From Prorocentrum cordatum (Eukaryota; Sar; Dinophyceae; Prorocentrales; Prorocentraceae), in NCBI GenBank assembly GCA_963575745.1, contig CAUYUJ010018538.1, positions 129,001 through 175,000 of the forward strand: a stretch of 46,000 nucleotides of DNA. Direction: 5' to 3'. Position numbers and translations under genes: made by a program. Within the stretch, counting starts at the first letter, position 1. Each line of letters starts with the position of its first letter. Of this stretch, positions 40,058-46,000 are shown piece by piece. A model generated the notes under the pieces. That model ran no database searches. It had not been told where the DNA came from and saw only the letters and a program-made list of their open reading frames with translations.

Positions 40058-40995
40058 TGTCGTTTCACACCGTGAGGCACCATGTTGGCGCCCAGGATAC
40101 AAATGAAACAGTTTGTTTTTCCTCACGGTTTTCGGGGTGACACGTGTCATCCTGGTGTGGTGTCACATTGTGTTGGCCCCATGTTGGCGCCCAGACTACG
40201 AGTGCAGCAGCTTGTTTTCCTCAAACGAGTTTCCTGTTACACGTGTCATCATTGCGTGTTTTCACATTGTGTGGCGCAATGTTGGCGCCCAGAGTACTAG
40301 TGAGACAACTTGCTTTTCTCATTTGATGTTCGGGATGACACGTGTCACCCTTTTGTGGTTTCACAGTGCATGGGCCCATGTTGGCTCCCAGAGTACGAGT
40401 GCAACACTTGGTTTTTCTCACACGGTGTTCGGGCTGACACGTGTTACTCTTGGATGGTTTCATGCTGTATGGCCCCATGTTGCTCCCCAGAATACGAGTG
40501 CTGCACTGTTTTTTTCTCACACTGTGTTTGTGGTGACGCGTGTCATCCTTGTGTGGTTTCACACTGTATGGCCCCATGTTGCCGTCCAGAATACGAGTGG
40601 AACAGTTGGCTATTCTCACGCGGTTATCGGGGTGACACATGCCACCCTTTTGTCGTTTCGCCCTGTGTGGCACCATGTTGGCGCACAGAAAACGAATGAA
40701 CAACCAGGTTGTTTTCACACCAGTGTCGGGGGGACACGTGCCACCCTTGTGCGGTTTCACACTGTGTGGCACCATGTTGGTGCCCAGAATACGAGTGAAA
40801 CAATTTGTTTTCTCACACAGCGTTTGAGGTGGCACGTGTCATCCCTTGTGCAGTTTCACACTGAATGGTCAAATGTGGGCGCCCAGAGTACGAGTACGGG
40901 TTGACGCGTGTCACCCCTGCTTTGTTTCACATAGTAAAGCCCCATGCTGGCGCCCAAATTACGAGTGGAACGCTTGGATATCTCATACGGTCTTC
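40058..40995. repeat. 99-bp satellite with GACACGTGTC palindrome, array 4
   Basis: About nine monomers, the most diverged array. Several palindromes have decayed (ACACATGCCA near 40635, ACACGTGTTA near 40437) and the last monomer is shortened near 40890. Confidence 0.9.
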
Positions 40996-41009
40996 CCTGA
41001 ACCAAGAAC

Positions 41010-41300
41010 CAAGAGACACCATCTCGGAGTCTCCGAGCTGGGATCACGGGAAGCGTGGGTCCGTCTGGCGAGCGGCACCCAGGAATCAAAGGAAGCCGTT
41101 CTCGGGCTGAGACCACGGGAAGTGTCGGTCCCATTGGCGAGCGGCGGCTGAAAATCAAGCGCCGCCGTCCTCGGGCTGCGGCCGCGGGCGAGGGTGGGTC
41201 CCCGTGGCGAGCGGCGCCTAGGAATCAAGAGACGCCATTTCCAGGCTGAGGCCACGGGGGATGGTGGGTCCCCGTGACGAGCGGATTCCAGGAATCATGC
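41010..41300. repeat. 70-bp repeat, array 4
   Basis: Counterpart of 10830-11185 with fewer units. Confidence 0.8.
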
Positions 41301-41419
41301 GCCGAACCGAAGAATTTCAAAGATCTGCGTGCGAAATTGAAAAAGAGGGTCTGTCCAGACCTGGTCCGAATTTGAACCAGAATTTGGTGCGGAATCGGCT
41401 CTCTTTTGTTTATAAACTG

Positions 41420-42235
41420 GTGTTAAGCTGCGCGCGACACCTTAATTCAAGTAGGGTCTCCATGGGCGCAGACCAGGAATAATAACATATGACCTTAGAC
41501 TAGCCCATCCCCCGTCGTGTTTTTGGGCCGTCTCGGGGGCATTGCGGGCCGTTTTCAAGTCATCTCGGGTCGTCGTGCGGCTACTCCTGGGCCCTCTTGA
41601 TGGTCTCGCCGACTGTTGGGCACTCTGTCTGTGCCCTCTTGGGACTTTTTGGAGGCTCGGGAGGCCCCAGGGGTGCGTTGACAAGCTCGTGCGCCCCCCC
41701 ATCCCCTCGAACGGCATTTTGGACCGCAGGGGAGGGGGAAAGGGGGAGGGTGGCAGCCAAATGTCTCACACGCCTTGTCACCCCCTGCAAGGGGGGATCG
41801 GCGGACTTCGAAGAAGTGGCAGTGCAAGAGCTGTTGCCCGATATTCGTGCACAGTTTTGCCATCAGCATTTTTTTAGCTGCCACGAGTCAACGTCCTCGT
41901 GGCTGAATGCTCGGTCGATGCGAGGCCCGTATCATCCGAGGTGCGCTTGTGGTGGACCGGCGGCGCGCAATTAACATACGAATGATGACCTCTAGGATGT
42001 CGCCAGGGGGAGATGACTTCTCCTGCGGTGACCTATCGATGCCGCCTGCCAAGCTGGAGGCTCGGAACCCGGGAGTTGTCAGGCCGGTCCACGGAAAGAA
42101 GTAGGGCGAAATTGCCACCTGCTCTCACGTTGTCCCCCACCTCTTCTCGTTGTGGAAGAAGCCATGGTCGTTCTGGAAGAAATCATGGCGGGAGTTTTTG
42201 TTCCCAATTAGGCTTGCCTGAGGTTTTATTATTCG
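41420..42235. repeat. 0.8-kb conserved spacer module, copy 4
   Basis: The most diverged copy; the frame noted at 2285-2460 is also broken here. Confidence 0.6.
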
Positions 42236-42704
42236 GTTTGAAGGTTGGCGCCTCCTATTCTTACTTTGCCCGTTGGTCGGATGTTCCTCGGATTCCTCGG
42301 GTTCCCCACCCCTGGTGCCGCTTATTGTTACGTTGCCCGTTTCCTGGAGGTTCCTCGGGTTCCCCAGGTTCCTCGGGCTCCTCGCCCCCAGTGCCTCCTA
42401 ATTTTACGTGGCCCGTTCCTTTGAGGTACTTTTGGTTCCCCGGGTTCTGATCGGGTTCCCCAGATTCCTCGGGTTCGCAATGCCGACCCATGCCAAGCAG
42501 TGCCAAACCATGCCAATGCCAAGCAATGCCAATGATGCCATGCCATGTCAAGCTATGCTAAGCAACGCCAAGCAATGGCAAACAATGCCAGGCGATGTGC
42601 CCAGCGATGCGCCCGTGCAACAGGATTGCCCTAATTGAGGTCGCGCTGGGTTCATTTTGTTGTGGGTTGGTTTATATTGTATATAAAGTGTTTCAGGGTC
42701 GTTG
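42235..42704. repeat. CCTCGGGTTCC / GCCAAGCAAT block, copy 4, ending at the array breakpoint
   Basis: Matches copies 2 and 3 through GTGTTTCAGGGTCGTT, then stops matching at about 42704. The decayed gene head and (TCC)n expected next are absent. Confidence 0.7.
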
Positions 42705-42975
42705 TTCATACCTCGCTGGGGGGTGGTCCACGAGTATCACGCGATTGCGGGTTGTTGTGATGGCCCGTAAAATCCCACCCGTTCTTTTGACGAAGTCTTG
42801 GCGTTAGTATCTCGACTGTATTTGATGGCGTGGCATATGGCCCAAGGTTCCCAGCAAGGCTGAGAAGGTGGCTCAAGGTAGCCAATTATGTGCAGACTCG
42901 CTTCGCGACTGGTCTCATCTCATCGCATCGTCCTCCTTTCCTCTCAAAGGCAACGTGAGGGGGGGTAGGCTCAGG
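42705..42975. other. unique sequence, no gene seen
   Basis: Ordinary composition, lower GC than the array. I see no ORF, RNA gene or repeat that I can support. Confidence 0.5.
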
Positions 42976-42977
42976 GG

Positions 42978-43102
42978 TAGATGCATCGAGCCCCAATCGC
43001 CGATTCATCGCCGATAGGGGCCCGACAGCCCACCCAGCCTAGAAACGTTTGGATTCGCTGTCGGGGGCCAATCGCCGATTTATCGGCGATGTATCCCCGA
43101 TT
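42978..43102. repeat. foldback element F0
   Basis: The left arm around CCGATTCATCGCCGATAGG…CCCGACAGC is answered by GCTGTCGGGGGCC…ATCGCCGATTTATCGG. A perfect inner palindrome with arms ATCGCCGAT and ATCGGCGAT lies at 43071-43090. Confidence 0.6.
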
Positions 43103-43130
43103 GCAGGTCGATCTTGCCCCCCAAGCTCTA

Positions 43131-43334
43131 GGCCTCCTCGATGGGGTCCGAGTAGATGGGGTCGGCGGATCGCGCCACATCGCCGATGCATCGACGATGC
43201 GTCTCGACGTGGAGTCCGTGTTTCCCCACGCCGACGTCACCGATGCATCGCCGCCGTCGCCGATACGGCGGCGATGCATTGGCGATGCCGCGCGATCCTT
43301 CGACCCCAGCTTCTCGGACCCCATCCAGGAGGCC
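43131..43334. repeat. foldback element F1 (MITE-like)
   Basis: About 204 bp with imperfect terminal inverted repeats of some 65-70 bp: GGCCTCCTCGATGGGGTCCG at the left is answered by CGGACCCCATCCAGGAGGCC at the right, continuing through GGATCGCGC and CATCGCCGATGCATCG. No transposase; target duplication unclear. Confidence 0.75.
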
Positions 43335-43344
43335 TCTACAAACC

Positions 43345-43620
43345 CAGTCCCCCCCGATCATTCCTCAGCACTGCGCATACCGTCGTGCGCGCAGGGCCAG
43401 CTCGGGCCAGACCCTCGAGGAGGCAGAGTCGTGGCAGCCTCACCCTCGCAGGCCCCCCCTCCTCCAGCGGGACGCCACTGTGGGCGGACCCTTGCGCGCA
43501 CACAGGCGCAAAAGGGGCATGCCTCTGAACCAGCCCAAGCCCCGCGCGCAGACGCGCCTGCAACCACAGAACCCCCTCTCCCCCACTGCCCCCCTCGCTC
43601 TCTCCCTCCCGCGCCTCCCC
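43345..43620 (+). repeat. diverged fragment of the array upstream module
   Basis: CCAGCGGGACGCC to CAACCACAGAAC parallels 4065-4175 (CCCGCGGGACGCCGCTGTGGGC, GCGCACAGAGACGCG, GCCTCTGAATCCGGCC) at clearly lower identity. It shows that the array once extended, or was copied, past the present breakpoint. ORFs here are not supported. Confidence 0.55.
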
Positions 43621-44333
43621 TCCTCCCTCGGTTGGGCGCTGTGCCGCCTGTTGTGTCAGGCAGGGTGTCAACTTTGCTCTGGGTGACGTTCGGATGTTGT
43701 GTGTAGCCTGGCCCCTCGGGACGACCAGCAAATACTCTAGATATTCGCGCCCCTCCTCCCTCAGAGGGTTGACTGTTGTTCAAAGTTGTGAGTTTCTGGG
43801 GCGTACTCGTAGGAGTGACGCCGTGACTCATCCTTCTTCTGTGTGAGGTGCCTGCGGGTAGTTTGCTGCTGCTCTCGTGGTCAGAACCTCCAGAAACCTA
43901 CCTCAGAGGGTATACGATCGAGCTTGGCTGCGATGATCTCTTCGATACAGTGGAGACCCATGCCGAGAAACACCCTGCTTGCCTCCAGGGTTCCCTGGGC
44001 TTATTGGGTTTCGATGGTCTTGCTATGGACAGCGTGACGTTCCCGCAACAAAAATCAATGCACGTCCTGGGGTCTCAGGGTCGGGCTTCTTGTGGGAGGT
44101 TTCTTGTGGACTGGCCTCCGCTGTGTGTTCTGGCAGGCTCCCTCTCCTCGTCGCCTCGCCGCCGCCTCGCCAGCGCCGCGCCGCCGCAAGGACTACACCC
44201 CGACGCCCTTCCAGGAGTACGGGGCCACGCCATGGACCCGCGGCGGAGCGTGGGCTCTCCCCCCGGCCCCGCCGCCCCACGCATAGCCAAACATGGAACA
44301 TGAATGCTGAAGCTCTCGTGCCAAACATTATTT
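43621..44333 (+). other. unique region; possible short terminal exon at its end
   Basis: Mostly ordinary sequence. Near 44180-44286 one + frame reads RRRKDYTPTPFQEYGATPW and on to a TAG, with a Pro-rich end, preceded by a pyrimidine-rich CCTCGCCAG. It could be a last exon, but there is no start, no partner exon and no known family. Nothing else supportable. Confidence 0.25.
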
Positions 44334-44531
44334 AGGGAAACGAACCAATGACATAAGCATAAAAACTCGGAGGCCCGCGCGGATTTCTCGGATCCGCGCT
44401 GGGGCCCCCTGGCGGCGCCTCCGGCGCCGCCCCTGGCGCGCTCCGCGCGCCAGGGAGGGGGGTCCAGCGAGTACCCAAGAAATCCGCGCGGACCTCCGAG
44501 TTTTTATGTTTATGTCATTGTTCGTTCCCCT
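44334..44531. repeat. foldback element M1 with double-hairpin core
   Basis: About 198 bp. Terminal inverted repeats of about 57 bp share AATGACATAA, CATAAAAACTCGGAGG and CCGCGCGGATTTCT with only a handful of mismatches. The core holds two perfect hairpins with the same TCC loop: GGCGGCGCC/GGCGCCGCC (44411-44431) and CCCTGGCGCGC/GCGCGCCAGGG (44431-44455). Confidence 0.9.
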
Positions 44532-45058
44532 GTTCTTGACCAAACAAAGCGAGAGCATAATTCTTGGAGGACGATCCAGCATATCCCAAGACATCTGCGC
44601 GTCCTCGTGACCGTCCTCCTCTCCCCTACTCCCTCACCGTGGGCCTCCCAAGTGGGGTCCGAGCAGATGCGGGGCCCCCCCAAACGGTACAGTCAGCAGC
44701 GCTGAAGAAGGAACCTTTTTTCGTTGGGGGATGGCTCGGTGTTCCTTGATTGTTGTGCAATGTGCCTTAGGTCTTAGGTTTCTCAGAGTTTGTCCACGGG
44801 AAATCGAAGTTGAACTTTTTGGAAAAGGGGCATCGTTCCTTATTTAGGGTTCCTTAGGTCAACGCCCCGACTGTATGGTGATGACACCGTGTGGTGAGTA
44901 AGTGGGGGGGATTCGGGGTCACCGCGCGGCTTGAGGACCCCAGTCGTTCTCCGAGATCGTCTTGGGCGACTGAGGCCTCCGAGGTCCCAAAGCCGTGCGG
45001 CGACGGGCCGCGGGGTGAGGTCGTTGGATTCCGAGGTCACCATTTGGTCTGTCACCAC
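44532..45058. other. unique sequence, no gene seen
   Basis: No supportable ORF, RNA gene or repeat. GGGGTCCGAGCAGATG near 44656 echoes the arm of F1. Confidence 0.4.
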
Positions 45059-45059
45059 A

Positions 45060-45236
45060 CGGCGAGGGCCCAGAGGATGGGGTTGAAGGATCGGGCCGCA
45101 TCGCCGATGCACCGGCGATACGGCTCGGTGTGAAGCCCGAGATGTTTCATGTCGAGGTTGCAAATGCATCGGCGGTACATCGGCGATGCGATGTGATCCT
45201 CCGACACCACCTACTCGGACCACATTTGAGAGGCTT
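45060..45236. repeat. foldback element F2 (same family as F1)
   Basis: The left arm GGATCGGGCCGCATCGCCGATG is answered by CATCGGCGATGCGATGTGATCC at the right, with outer GGGGTT/GGACCACAT parts more decayed. It shares the CGCATCGCCGATG motif with F0 and F1. Confidence 0.65.
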
Positions 45237-45463
45237 CTGCTTACGTCTGTGTCGAACACTTCCTCTCACGGCCTTACCTCCCTAATCTCCCCACGCCGAC
45301 TCCGACAACGATTACTGAGGTCTCCAGCCCACCCGCGCTGGCCTTCTAGGCCTCCCCCTTGGCGGTCACTGGCGCGCTCTCTCGCTCGCTTCCAACCCCC
45401 CGTCAGTATGATTTTTGGCCCTTTGTGAGCTCGCTGATGTTTGCCCCCCGCGTCCCATTGAAG

Positions 45464-45650
45464 AACAAACTACGAACTACATAAACAAAACTGTCGGAAC
45501 TCCGCTAGGTCAGCGCTGTATCCTCCTGGCGGCGCCTCCGGTGCCGCCCCTGGCGCGCTCCGTGCGCAAGGGAGGGGGGTCCAGCGCCGATCGAAGGAAG
45601 CCGCGCGCAGCTCCGACAGGTTATGTAAATATCTTTGTTTGCTCCCCGAA
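45464..45650. repeat. foldback element M2 with double-hairpin core
   Basis: Arms AACTGTCGGAACTCCGC and GCGCAGCTCCGACAGGTT with nearby ACATAA/TTATGT. The core 45526-45586 matches M1's 44409-44469 at 58 of 61 positions. The outer arms differ from M1. Confidence 0.8.
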
Positions 45651-45865
45651 GTTCGTCCTCTGAGGGATGCATCCTCCGAAGCTCAGCTTCCGATGCTCAT
45701 CTGTCACTTCATCCTAAAGTTCATATTCATGCTGTTTTTTGGCTCCTCCAGTGAAGCTTGCTGTGGTTTGCCCCCCGCGTCCCAGACAGGCGGGGAAAAG
45801 CAATCGCTGAGCACCTGCTCCGGCGCGGGCCCCCAGCAGAGGCCTGATCTCGGGTGTTGTTAGAA
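45651..45865. other. unique sequence, no gene seen
   Basis: TTTGCCCCCCGCGTCCCA at about 45768 repeats a phrase at about 45440, on the other side of M2. Nothing else supportable. Confidence 0.4.
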
Positions 45866-46000
45866 GTGCCCTTGGCCCAAGGTGCCCCCAGGTTTTCCAA
45901 GGAGGCCCCCACGTCGTCCAGAGCACCCTCCACGAGGCCCAGGGGGCCCCAAGGGCTCCAAAGTAGACGAAAAACTGGGGGCACCTTGGGCCAGGGGCAC
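45866..46000. repeat. inverted-repeat element T, possibly cut by the window end
   Basis: GTGCCCTTGGCCCAAGGTGC… at the left is answered by …GCACCTTGGGCCAGGGGCAC at the very end, arms about 31 bp with two or three mismatches. Whether it continues past 46000 cannot be seen. Confidence 0.75.

Noticed and set aside
1-46000. tRNA, rRNA, 5S or U-snRNA genes
   Set aside because: None recognised by eye on either strand; a covariance-model scan was not possible.

Overview
The window reads as nuclear DNA of a dinoflagellate. It is GC-rich and repeat-dense. It carries long intronless genes in a head-to-tail array on one strand, and the dinoflagellate spliced-leader sequence occurs exactly at 27121-27142. 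Prorocentrum is a reasonable guess at genus, but the sequence alone does not prove it. I see no prokaryotic operons, rRNA, tRNA or CRISPR array.

The backbone is a tandem array of one protein gene, with three complete copies on the + strand: 5862-7082, 22142-23362 and 35884-37104. Each is 406 codons and nearly identical to the others. The first bases of the window match the 3' flank of this gene, so a further copy should lie just to the left. The protein looks like a membrane-anchored, secretory-pathway protein with a small cysteine-knot-like module and a GT-A-like (DxD) glycosyltransferase region.

The spacers are 12-15 kb and are built from a fixed order of modules: a 3' flank, a 'TCTTGG' minisatellite, a 99-bp satellite centred on GACACGTGTC, a 70-bp repeat, an 0.8-kb conserved module, a 'CCTCGGGTTCC' plus 'GCCAAGCAAT' block, a decayed copy of the array gene's own 5' end finishing in a (TCC)n tract, and then about 2.3 kb of conserved upstream region. 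Two spacer versions alternate. The short version starts at 1 and 23470. The long version starts at 7083 and 37105. This suggests the array grew by duplication of a two-gene unit.

Two different non-LTR retrotransposons sit in the same (TCC)n tract in different units. At 16938-19637 a LINE is 5'-truncated at its reverse-transcriptase FYLDD motif and ends in A23. At 27121-33574 a nearly full-length LINE (ORF1, endonuclease, RT, RNase H; several frameshifts) begins exactly with the spliced leader. In the first unit the same tract (3478-3543) is empty. I consider this the most notable system here: trans-spliced LINE mRNA that has integrated at a microsatellite. A possible relict spliced leader also lies in the 5' region of array gene copy 1.

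The long spacer between copies 1 and 2 holds an extra 3.7-kb segment (about 12.1-15.8 kb) with a G-run tract, an A+C-only repeat block, and a possible unknown coding fragment on the minus strand. Homology to the array stops near 42.7 kb. From there to 46 kb the sequence is different and holds six foldback (inverted-repeat) elements, two of which share a 61-nt double-hairpin core.
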